Shown here: positions 37,184 through 43,738 of the stretch, piece after piece
Numbering within the stretch: position 1 is the stretch's first letter
How the letters are laid out: each line of letters opens with the position of its first letter
Assembly: GCA_030693705.1 (NCBI GenBank)
Contig: JAUYAB010000079.1
Location: 28,749-92,748 of the forward strand
DNA from: Ignavibacteria bacterium
Lineage (GTDB): Bacteria > Bacteroidota > Ignavibacteria > Ignavibacteriales > Ignavibacteriaceae
DNA: 64,000 bases
Direction of reading: 5' to 3'
Program-made: the position numbers and the translations under genes
The notes under the pieces: model-generated
What the model saw: the letters and a program-made list of their open reading frames with translations, nothing else
The model's database searches: none
What the model was told of the DNA's origin: nothing

Positions 37184-37750
37184 ATGGATTTACCTAAAAT
37201 TGAAAAGTTGATCACTACCTTATTAACCGATATAGGAGAAGATGCAAAGCGGGAAGGATTGTTGCGTACTCCAAAACGTGTTGCTAAAGCGTATGAATTT
37301 TTAACATCCGGATACCATAAGGATATTGAAGACGTTTTGAACAATGCTATTTTTAATGAAAAATATGATGAAATGGTATTGGTCAAGAATATTGATTTTT
37401 ATAGTTTGTGTGAGCATCATATGCTTCCGTTTTATGGTAAAGTTCACATCGCCTACGTGCCAAACGGAAAAATTGTCGGGCTGAGCAAAATTCCCCGTAT
37501 CGTAGATGTCTTTGCACGCCGGCTTCAAGTGCAGGAAAGAATGACTCAACAAATTGCGGATACGTTAGAAAAATATTTGGCTCCAAAAGGTGTTGCAGTA
37601 GTTTCAGAAGCATATCATATGTGCATGATGATGCGTGGTGTGGAGAAACAAAATTCTTCGGCAACCTCAAGCGCTATGCATGGTTTATTTAAAGAGGATG
37701 CTCGAACCAGGACAGAATTTTTAGATTTAATCAGGATGAATAAAATATAG
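37184..37750 (+). CDS. folE: GTP cyclohydrolase I
   Basis: Converts GTP to 7,8-dihydroneopterin triphosphate, the entry to folate and biopterin synthesis. The 188-residue length is typical. The zinc ligands are visible: C76 and H79 in LCEHHM and C147 in [34 protein letters not shown] is the conserved core segment (in part: [15 protein letters not shown]). AAAGGAGAA precedes ATG 37184. It follows the PTPS gene by 1 base and its stop overlaps the next start as TAGTG, so all three are translationally linked. Confidence 0.96.
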   Translation: MDLPKIEKLITTLLTDIGEDAKREGLLRTPKRVAKAYEFLTSGYHKDIEDVLNNAIFNEKYDEMVLVKNIDFYSLCEHHMLPFYGKVHIAYVPNGKIVGLSKIPRIVDVFARRLQVQERMTQQIADTLEKYLAPKGVAVVSEAYHMCMMMRGVEKQNSSATSSAMHGLFKEDARTRTEFLDLIRMNKI

Positions 37751-38460
37751 TGCCCCGAATAAAGGAAAATATTTGGCTAACCGGTGCAAGTTCCGGGATA
37801 GGGAAGTCAACCGCAATTCTGTTTTCAAATTCGGGTTACAATGTATTTGCTACTGCCCGCCGCGAAGAAAAATTATCTGAATTATTAAATGAAATAAAAG
37901 AAGGTAGCTTCATCCATCAATATTCTTTGGATGTTTGTTTGAAGGAAGAAGTTTTTTCTTTTGTTGAAAAAAACTTAGCAGTTAGCGGGATTGATTGTCT
38001 TATAAATAACGCCGGCATAACTTCTTTTCGAGGAGTTGAACATATTTCAGTTGAAGATATTGAGAAGATCATTGAGACTAACCTACTTGGTGCGATCTAT
38101 ACAATTAAAGCAGTTCTTCCTTTAATGATAAAACAAAATAGGGGAACAATTATTAATATTTTGTCGGTTGTAACCGAAAAAGTTTTTACTCGAAGCAGCG
38201 CTTATTCCGCATCAAAAGCAGGATTAAAAGCGTTTACACAAGTTTTAAGAGAAGAAGTAAGAAAATATAATATCCGGGTTATAAACGTTTACCCCGCGAC
38301 AACCAATACCGATATTTGGTCTGATGATGTTCGATCAAAATATGCTGAACGGATGATGAAAGCTTCTGATGTTGCAGAATCTCTTCTTTCAATTTATAAA
38401 CAAACCGGAAACATCGTTACAGAAGAAATTGTGTTGAAACCAATCTTGGGAGACTTATAA
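37750..38460 (+). CDS. Short-chain dehydrogenase/reductase, candidate sepiapterin reductase-type
   Basis: A 236-residue NAD(P)-dependent SDR. Motifs: cofactor glycine motif TGASSGIG near 11-18, CLINNAGIT near 83-91, catalytic Ser in NILSV near 136, and Tyr/Lys in SAYSASKAG near 151-157. The end reads TEEIVLKPILGDL. By position, directly behind PTPS and folE, it is a good candidate for the reductase that completes tetrahydrobiopterin or a related pterin; an unrelated SDR is the alternative. Start is GTG 37750, overlapping the folE stop. A strong hairpin terminator begins immediately after its stop, so it ends the operon. Confidence 0.82.
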   Translation: MPRIKENIWLTGASSGIGKSTAILFSNSGYNVFATARREEKLSELLNEIKEGSFIHQYSLDVCLKEEVFSFVEKNLAVSGIDCLINNAGITSFRGVEHISVEDIEKIIETNLLGAIYTIKAVLPLMIKQNRGTIINILSVVTEKVFTRSSAYSASKAGLKAFTQVLREEVRKYNIRVINVYPATTNTDIWSDDVRSKYAERMMKASDVAESLLSIYKQTGNIVTEEIVLKPILGDL

Positions 38461-38498
38461 AAAAACCTTGAAGTGAATTTAATCTCTTCAAGGTTTTT
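38461..38498. terminator. Bidirectional rho-independent terminator
   Basis: A perfect 13-bp inverted repeat, AAAAACCTTGAAG at 38461-38473 and its complement at 38486-38498, around a 12-base loop. The A-run and T-run give a U-tail in both directions, which suits its place between the convergent SDR gene and the Spy-like gene. Confidence 0.9.
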
Positions 38499-38519
38499 AT
38501 TAAGTTTAATTTTGAAAGC

Positions 38520-38993
38520 TTAAAAACCTGGTCCCATATTTGTGCAATCCATATTTCTTCTCATTCCTCTTCCCATTTTTCCGGCTTTTCCCATTCTATT
38601 AAAAGCGGGACGGTCATTCCAGATTACTTTTTGATTTGCATCGAGTAATTCATAAACATCCATACGATGGTTTGCCATTGAGGTTTCGATCGTATTTCTT
38701 TGTTTCATTATTTTATCTTCAAGTGCAAGAAAAGCTTTACGGTCGTAATTTCCTTTGTTTAGCAATTCTTTTTTCTCGAGATGAAGTTTTGCCATATCGG
38801 CTCTTAGATCGATCATCTTCTTTTGGTGACTTGTGCGAAGATCTTCAATTTTCTTTTCTTGTTCAGGGGTTAGATTCAATTTTTCGTGAATCATTGCTTT
38901 TCTTTTTCCCGTTCCAGGTCCAGGTTGTGCTGAAATACCGATTGCAAATACGAACAGCACAATTGGTATTAACAATTTCGTGAGTGATTTCAT
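38520..38993 (-). CDS. Spy/CpxP-like periplasmic protein (LTxxQ type)
   Basis: A small secreted protein of 157 residues: signal peptide about 1-22 (ending GISAQ), then a mostly helical, highly charged body with the LTxxQ-like motif LNLTPEQEKKIEDLR near 39-53 and a second helical pair ending in ELLDANQKVIW, the periplasmic chaperone or metal-sensor pattern. The tail is rich in Met, Gly and Arg (FNRMGKAGKMGRGMRRNM) and could bind metal. It is divergent from an ECF sigma factor gene across 136 bases, and a second Spy-like protein closes that sigma operon, so both probably belong to one envelope-stress regulon. Confidence 0.8.
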   Translation of the reverse strand: MKSLTKLLIPIVLFVFAIGISAQPGPGTGKRKAMIHEKLNLTPEQEKKIEDLRTSHQKKMIDLRADMAKLHLEKKELLNKGNYDRKAFLALEDKIMKQRNTIETSMANHRMDVYELLDANQKVIWNDRPAFNRMGKAGKMGRGMRRNMDCTNMGPGF

Positions 38994-39063
38994 GTTGAGA
39001 TTCCTTATATTTTTTCTGAAATAATTTTTTGTTTCGCTGCTTTGACAGCAAAGATTCGTTTAT

Positions 39064-39089
39064 GGTTTAAACATGAGCTGGATTAAACC
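39064..39089. promoter_or_regulatory. Inverted repeat between the divergent Spy-like and sigma-factor genes
   Basis: GGTTTAA at 39064-39070 and TTAAACC at 39083-39089 form perfect 7-bp arms 12 bases apart, in the 136-bp divergent spacer. A small hairpin CTTTG..CAAAG lies just upstream near 39040. It is a candidate operator or promoter element shared by both genes; no experimental consensus is known to me. Confidence 0.3.
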
Positions 39090-39129
39090 AATCGCTATTA
39101 ATATGTGTCTAAAAGTATAAATTGATAAA

Positions 39130-39690
39130 ATGCCGGAAGATAATTCTGATTCAGATTATATTTTAGTGCGCCGCTTTCTTAACGGCGATGAAAATTCGTT
39201 CAATCAACTTGCACGCAAGTACCAGGCTAAAATTTATTGGCATGCAAGGAGAATGACCGGAAATCATTTAGATGCCGATGAGATTGTTCAGGAAGTATTA
39301 TTAGTAATGTATGATAAGTTGAAGAATTTTAATTTTCAGTCTTCGTTGTTTACATGGATTTACCGCATCACCATTACGAGAAGCATTAATTATATTAAGA
39401 AACAAAAACTGCGGAGATTTATTTCGTTCGATTCACCGGAAAATATTGGGTTATCGACCGACGAAGATCTAGTAAAAAATATTGAAGACAAAGAGAAACT
39501 AAAGAAATTGGATAAAGTGTTACAACAATTACCGGAGAAACAGAGAGAAGTGTTTACTCTCCGTCATTTTGATGAGTTAAGTTATGAAGAGATTGCTCAA
39601 ATTACCGGTAAAAGTGTCGGCGGACTAAAAGCAAATTATTTTCACGCATTTGAAAAAGTATCTAAATTAATAGGCAAAGAAAATGGATAA
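39130..39690 (+). CDS. RNA polymerase ECF-type sigma factor
   Basis: A 186-residue sigma-70 family factor with only regions 2 and 4. Region 2 runs about 24-92, with DADEIVQEVLLVMYDKLKNF and the promoter-melting segment FTWIYRITITRSINYIKK; region 4 is about 125-178, with LPEKQREVFTLRHFDELSYEEIAQITG and GLKANYFHAFEKV. It should direct polymerase to envelope-stress promoters. It overlaps the next gene, a membrane protein with anti-sigma-like layout, by 8 bases. The divergent Spy-like gene and the downstream Spy-like gene are likely targets. Confidence 0.92.
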   Translation: MPEDNSDSDYILVRRFLNGDENSFNQLARKYQAKIYWHARRMTGNHLDADEIVQEVLLVMYDKLKNFNFQSSLFTWIYRITITRSINYIKKQKLRRFISFDSPENIGLSTDEDLVKNIEDKEKLKKLDKVLQQLPEKQREVFTLRHFDELSYEEIAQITGKSVGGLKANYFHAFEKVSKLIGKENG

Positions 39691-40285
39691 GAAATTATTC
39701 GATTTATATGATCAACGCAATGCTGTAAATGAAATGAGCAACGGCGGGAAAGAACTTCCCTTAGAAGAAAAAGAAAAGTTGAATGATTTTCAGCAGGTTT
39801 CAAATCATTTAAAATTTCTTTCAGAAGTGAGTGTTGATGAAAAATATTTTGTCTCTATACTTCCGAAATTCCGCGAGAGACAGAACAAGAAGAAAAATTC
39901 GTTTTCTTTTAGAAAATTAGTATTTAGCTCTTCATTTGCATACGCAACGGTAATCATCCTCATTGTATTATTTCGCTCTACTAAAGTAAACGTAGAAACG
40001 TTCACAAACCCGGCAATAGCTCCGGCTGCAAAAAGTTATTCAATTAGTTCGCAGAATTCTTATATAGCCCCCTCGGATGAATATTCTGATGAAATTGTAA
40101 ATGACGAAGCAATACAATCAACACTTGATAAAACTCTTTATGCTTCTTTGAAAGGATCAAACGGGAACGGAACGGATTACAGCATCATTAAAAACGATGC
40201 TGATTATGATAAGGTGTTCTCGCAATTAGATGATAAAGAATTTGAAACACTTTACGCTCAGCTTGAGCAAACAAAAATATTATAG
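39683..40285 (+). CDS. Probable anti-sigma factor, single-pass membrane protein
   Basis: A 200-residue protein with a charged cytoplasmic part (1-75), one membrane helix at about 82-96 (SFAYATVIILIVLF) and a periplasmic tail rich in Asp and Ser. There is no recognisable family motif. The call rests on position: it overlaps the ECF sigma gene by 8 bases and has the cytoplasm-helix-periplasm layout of anti-sigma factors, with a Spy-like periplasmic protein next. It could release the sigma factor when periplasmic stress is sensed. Confidence 0.6.
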   Translation: MDKKLFDLYDQRNAVNEMSNGGKELPLEEKEKLNDFQQVSNHLKFLSEVSVDEKYFVSILPKFRERQNKKKNSFSFRKLVFSSSFAYATVIILIVLFRSTKVNVETFTNPAIAPAAKSYSISSQNSYIAPSDEYSDEIVNDEAIQSTLDKTLYASLKGSNGNGTDYSIIKNDADYDKVFSQLDDKEFETLYAQLEQTKIL

Positions 40286-40293
40286 GTGTCAAT

Positions 40294-40779
40294 ATGAAAA
40301 AATATTTTTTCTTTATGCTTTTGGCTTTTTCCATTTTATCTACGGGAATAATCGCCCAACACAGGATGGGAGACCGGAAAAGAAATTTCCGTGACAGAAT
40401 TGATCAATTGGAAAAAATTAAACTAATTGAAGAGCTACACATGAGTGAAGAGGTTACCATGAAGTTCTTCGCTAAGAGAAATGAATTCCGCGAAAAAGGA
40501 AAGCGGTTGAACGAAAAGATCGACAGTCTCTCAGCTTTGATAAGAGAAAAATCATCAAATAAAGATGAGCAAACCTCAGCCACGGAATGGAAGAAAATTA
40601 TTGACGAGTTTATATCGACAGAAAAAACGCTTCAAAGGAACAAACTTGATTTCTTTAATTCGCTGCAAAATTTATTAACACCACAGCAAATGGCGGAATT
40701 TCTTGCTTTTGAAAAACGGTTTAGAGAAGAAATGCAAGAAATTATTTTGCACGGAAGAAATAAGCCGATTCCCGAATAA
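40294..40779 (+). CDS. Spy/CpxP-like periplasmic protein
   Basis: A 161-residue secreted helical protein: signal peptide about 1-21 (ending IIAQ), then long charged helices with LIEELHMSEEVTMKFFAKRNEF near 47-68 and the LTPQQMAEFLAFEKRF segment near 128-143, again the LTxxQ periplasmic-sensor pattern. It is the third gene of the sigma/anti-sigma operon, 8 bases after it, the place where CnrX- or CpxP-type sensors are often found. It probably monitors envelope stress or metals and acts on the anti-sigma factor. Confidence 0.72.
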   Translation: MKKYFFFMLLAFSILSTGIIAQHRMGDRKRNFRDRIDQLEKIKLIEELHMSEEVTMKFFAKRNEFREKGKRLNEKIDSLSALIREKSSNKDEQTSATEWKKIIDEFISTEKTLQRNKLDFFNSLQNLLTPQQMAEFLAFEKRFREEMQEIILHGRNKPIPE

Positions 40780-40838
40780 AATTTAGCTGCAATTCTTGCA
40801 TTTCTTCTGATAAGAACGTAATTTTGTGCTCCTTTTTT

Positions 40839-40922
40839 GCGGAAGTGGTGAAATTGGTAGACACGCTACTTTGAGGGGGTAGTGCTCGAAAGGGCGTAGG
40901 GGTTCAAGTCCCCTCTTCCGCA
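40839..40922 (+). tRNA. tRNA-Leu, anticodon GAG
   Basis: A full cloverleaf folds: acceptor stem GCGGAAG (40839-40845) with CTTCCGC (40915-40921) and discriminator A at 40922; D arm starting at the GTG of 40848; anticodon stem CTACT/GGTAG with loop TTGAGGG and anticodon GAG at 40873-40875; a long variable arm typical of leucine tRNAs; T stem AGGGG/CCCCT with loop TTCAAGT. The 3' CCA is not encoded. It borders the accessory region on its 3' side. Confidence 0.95.
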
Positions 40923-40983
40923 CACTTTTTTTTTCATCCTAACCTTTTTTCTTTTAAGCGAGCAAGCTGCCCCCCAAAATAAT

Positions 40984-41054
40984 GAATATTCGAACAAAGA
41001 ATGTAGAATTTAGAAGGAAAAACTTCTTAGTTCAGTATTCATTGTTCGATGTTC
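40984..41054. repeat. Long imperfect hairpin downstream of tRNA-Leu
   Basis: Left arm 40984-41005 (GAATATTCGAACAAAGAATGTA) and right arm 41034-41054 are imperfect inverted copies, with a nested hairpin TAGAAG..CTTCTTA inside. It may end the tRNA transcript or be a dispersed palindrome. The bases between the tRNA and 41140 hold no gene. Confidence 0.5.
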
Positions 41055-41140
41055 TCTATTCAAATTGCAATACAAATCCTGGATTTGGATAATCCTTTAC
41101 TAAATATTATGGAAATTTGCTAATTCAAGTGGTTCTTTAT

Positions 41141-41350
41141 TGATAAAACATCATTACCGAAAGGTAAAATGTCATATCTTATCGATAAAATGTCAAAACT
41201 ACCCGGTAAAACATCATAACTAATCGCTAATTTATAAAATCCAATCGGCAAAATGTCGTTTCTATTTGATAATATATAAAAACTAATCGATAAAATGTTA
41301 ATTCTTTTCGATAAAATGTCTTTGCTTTTCGATAAAATGTCATTATTTTT
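41141..41350. repeat. Array of ten 21-bp tandem repeats (consensus around CGATAAAATGTC)
   Basis: Repeat units begin at 41141, 41162, 41183, 41204, 41225, 41246, 41267, 41288, 41309 and 41330, an exact 21-bp period. The best units read CGATAAAATGTC followed by about nine less conserved bases; units 5 and 7 are the most diverged. In one frame each unit would encode a heptapeptide of the form IDKMSxL, but three units contain TAA, so the array is not a gene now. It ends 51 bases before the start of an XRE-type regulator. 21 bp is two helical turns, so bound proteins would sit on one face of the DNA. Confidence 0.85.
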
Positions 41351-41401
41351 GACATAAATAAATTAATAAAGCGCGATTATCAACAAAAAACGAGGTGTTT
41401 T

Positions 41402-41752
41402 ATGTTAAAGTACAATTTGAATAAGATATTTAAGATGAGAGGAATAAATAATCCCGTTCAATTTTTGGTTAGTAAAGGGTATAGTAGAGATATTGCTTAC
41501 AGAATTGTAAACGGGATCGCTAAAAATCTGAAATTATACCAGATGGAGGATTTTTGCAGATGGTTTAATTGCACACCAAATGATTTAATGGAGTGGACAC
41601 CGGATAAACAGGATGATATATCCGCTCCTACCGCAATGATGCAATTAATGGCGGTAAAGATTTCCGATTTTGTGCAGCTTGCTAAGGATATTCCCATGCA
41701 TAAGGTGCCGGAGTTTATGAAGAGGATTGAGGAGTTGAAGAAGGAGATGTAA
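41402..41752 (+). CDS. Small XRE/Cro-CI-type helix-turn-helix protein
   Basis: A 116-residue DNA-binding protein. The N-terminal domain (about 1-68) has the pattern NLNKIFKMRGINNPVQFLVSKGYS..IAYRIVNG and ends CTPNDLMEW, a form of Cro/CI domain common in Bacteroidota. The C-terminal part is helical and charged (AVKISDFVQLAKDIPMHKVPEF, MKRIEELKKEM) and may dimerise. GAGG at 41392-41395 is 6 bases before the ATG. The 21-bp repeat array directly upstream is a candidate for its own operator set. Target genes are otherwise unknown. Confidence 0.82.
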   Translation: MLKYNLNKIFKMRGINNPVQFLVSKGYSRDIAYRIVNGIAKNLKLYQMEDFCRWFNCTPNDLMEWTPDKQDDISAPTAMMQLMAVKISDFVQLAKDIPMHKVPEFMKRIEELKKEM

Positions 41753-42296
41753 GTGTGTCAGTCGGCAGTTAGCAATTGGCAGTCGATAGGAATTTTTTGT
41801 AAGGAATAAATAAAAGTAGTAATTTCATCTATCAAATTATTTTAGAAAAGATCTTTAATGTTCGTTCATTTTTTTGAGGGACCAAACGCTATGATTAAAA
41901 GATTGTTTTTCTTCTTGTTGTTTTTTATTTCGATAAATTCGCAAACGCAATTCAACATTAATCTTAGAAATGTTGAAGTTGAAAGTGATTCTGTTGTTGA
42001 TGTTTTTCCTCTTGCAATTGGTAACGAGTGGACGTACAATGCATATTGGGAAGCATACTATGATCCTTCCCGTTCTCCACTTTTTCGATCAGGTGATAGT
42101 GGAATTGTGAAAATTAGAATTATTGATAAGACTGATCTGACTGATTCGATAATTTGGAAAGTGCAATCGACTAAGGATTTATACCAATTTTATGACTACA
42201 GAAAAACTCTTTCCCCAACAAAAATAGATACACTTGAACTTGTGGAAAGCCTTGAAGGTAAGCATCGACTTTATATTACTGGAGATAATTCGATAG

Positions 42297-43077
42297 TTAT
42301 ACCTATAAGAAACAATGGTTATTAGACAGAATAAATAATATTTCTATTTATAATTCTTATAAATAATTAAGTGACTAATATTTATTTGAATCGATAAATC
42401 ATAATGTATTACCTCAATAAATAAAAGGTGTGATAAATGGAACTTAATAATATTTTCATTCTCATAGGCGCATTTGCAGTGATTTGGTATGTTGTAACTA
42501 CTATCTTAATCTATGAATCTTTGCGTAAAAGAGGGATTAAAGTCAATTTCCTAGTTTTGAAATTTCTTATACTAAAATATGCATATCAGTATAAAGATAT
42601 TACAAAGAAAGAAACTGGAAAGATTGGTTCACTTTTTTATCAATGGCTAATTTCGATTAATATAGTTTTGGTTGCAGCTATTTTACTTTTTCTTAATAGT
42701 GTATTGTTTAAATAGAATTACAGTCAAAGTATCTTATATCAGCGATGCAAATGAATCTTGAAATAATTGACTTGATTTTCTTTTCAGCAAAATGTTGAAA
42801 TATTACTAATATTAAAGATGATCTTACTGCAAAAACCAATTAATTTATTTGAGCTATTAAAAGATTTCTTAATAATAAAATAATGGATTATAGGTATAAC
42901 CAGCCAATCAAGGCGGACGCCGTTTTTCAGTGCGGCATTGTTCTAATTATTAGGTTTGGTTATCAAAAACAAGTTGCTCTTTAAGGTAGTTTGTTCTAAA
43001 AAAATATTTTAACAAATAAAAAGTAGTTGCTGTTATTCGGCATCCTTGTTCTGGGGCGCCGCTTATTGGCAACTTCG
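42297..43077 (+). mobile_element. Probable integron gene cassette, 781 bp, inserted in a coding sequence
   Basis: Both junctions have the form G^TT (G42296^TT and G43077^TT). The first ten bases at the left junction, 42296-42305 (GTTATACCTA), are the exact reverse complement of 42891-42900, which is the outer arm of an attC-like hairpin that ends at the right junction; in a circular form the two would pair. The insert holds one small gene in the same direction as the interrupted gene. Removal restores the host reading frame exactly. These are the expected marks of a cassette inserted by an integron integrase at a non-attC site. No integrase gene is in the window. Confidence 0.75.
42437..42715 (+). 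CDS. Cassette-borne small membrane protein, two helices, unknown function
   Basis: A 92-residue protein with a first membrane helix at about 5-25 (IFILIGAFAVIWYVVTTILI), a basic middle part containing YESLRKRGIKVNF and KYAYQYKDITKKETGKIGS, and a second helix at about 70-90. The ends of both helices place the basic loop on the cytoplasmic side. No known family is recognised. AAAGGTG precedes ATG 42437. It is the only gene in the presumed cassette and lies about 140 bases from the left junction, so it probably has its own promoter. Small membrane proteins of unknown role are common cargo of chromosomal integrons. Confidence 0.72.
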   Translation: MELNNIFILIGAFAVIWYVVTTILIYESLRKRGIKVNFLVLKFLILKYAYQYKDITKKETGKIGSLFYQWLISINIVLVAAILLFLNSVLFK

Positions 43078-43083
43078 TTAGAA
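42894..43083. other. attC-like recombination hairpin at the 3' end of the cassette
   Basis: Outer box GTATAAC at 42894-42900 (near RYYYAAC) and GTTAGAA at 43077-43083 (near GTTRRRY). Pairings: TAAC 42897-42900 with GTTA 43077-43080; GCCAAT 42903-42908 with ATTGGC 43065-43070; then six pairs between 42910-42916 and 43059-43064, and CGCC 42918-42921 with GGCG 43055-43058. That gives 20 base pairs in an imperfect stem, with single unpaired bases at 42909, 42913 and 42917 all on one arm, and a terminal loop of about 133 bases. Unpaired bases on one arm only are a hallmark of attC sites. Confidence 0.72.
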
Positions 43084-43738
43084 ATTCTGTAATTCCTTTT
43101 GCTTCAGATTTTCCCGATACAGCAATGGTATATAGATTTTATCCTCCAACTTTAGATAGTCTGAGATATATTGCTACTATGGGCTGGCCTGGATTTAATT
43201 ATTTTATTTTTAAACATGGGGTAGGTCTTGTTTCTTTTCATGGGACTGATGGATGCACTTGCATGTCCGGTTATATTTACCAGCATAGATTAATAAGCAG
43301 TGTTCTCTCAAAAATCGAAAATACTCATCTTGACTTCCCAACAGATTATAATTTGTCTCAAAACTATCCCAATCCATTTAATCCAACAACAAGCATTGAC
43401 TATGATTTACCAACAGATGGAAAAGTAACTCTTAAAATTTATGATATGCTTGGCTGTGAAGTTAAAACGCTCGTGGATGAATATCAAGAATCCGGTAAAT
43501 ACACTACCTCATTTGATGCGGGAAAACTTTCGAGCGGAATTTATATTTATAAAATAGTTTCGGGTTCATATTCGGCACAGAAGAAGATGTTACTTTTGAA
43601 GTGAGTTAAGAAAAAACTTTGTTCAACCGGGGATATTATAACATTTGCTGCTGCGCTCATTAAAAGTCATCTCATTCCTTTGTTTCTCTTTTAAAGAAAA
43701 ACTATATTTTAGTAGGAAAAAATAAACATTATGAGTTG

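Larger units (their letters stand above)
41891..43604 (+). pseudogene. Type IX-secreted protein gene split by a cassette insertion
   Basis: The 5' part (41891-42296) encodes a signal peptide (MIKRLFFFLLFFISINSQTQ) and a domain with FPLAIGNEWTYNAYW; the 3' part (43078-43604) continues with SVIPFASDFPDTAMVYRFYPP and ends with a type A sorting domain (NYPNPFNPTTSIDY, then GIYIYKIVSGSYSAQKKMLLLK). Between them is a 781-bp insert. Joining G42296 to T43078 gives one continuous frame of 310 residues. As it stands the 5' part reads into the insert and stops at 42325, so a protein without sorting signal would be made. GAGGG at 41876-41880 supports the start; an ATG at 41858 is less likely. Its ligand or role is unknown. 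Confidence 0.85.

Noticed and set aside
40902..40922. tRNA-Leu 3' end as an attB with a downstream att duplication marking a genomic island
   Set aside because: I searched by eye for a second copy of the tRNA 3' end (CCCCTCTTCCGC) downstream and saw none in the window, and no phage-type integrase is present.
41141..41350. Possible CRISPR array
   Set aside because: The units are contiguous 21-bp tandem repeats that drift gradually; there are no long identical repeats separated by unique spacers and no cas genes nearby.
42318..42320. GTT at 42318 as the left cassette junction
   Set aside because: Rejoining there gives a stop codon out of frame with the 3' part, and its match to the attC outer arm is shorter than the 10-nt match at 42296.
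42968..43076. Alternative attC arm using AACAAGTTGC at 42968-42977 with GCAACTTCGTT
   Set aside because: It pairs only about 10 bp and its outer box does not match the left junction; the arm at 42894 gives 20 bp plus the junction match.
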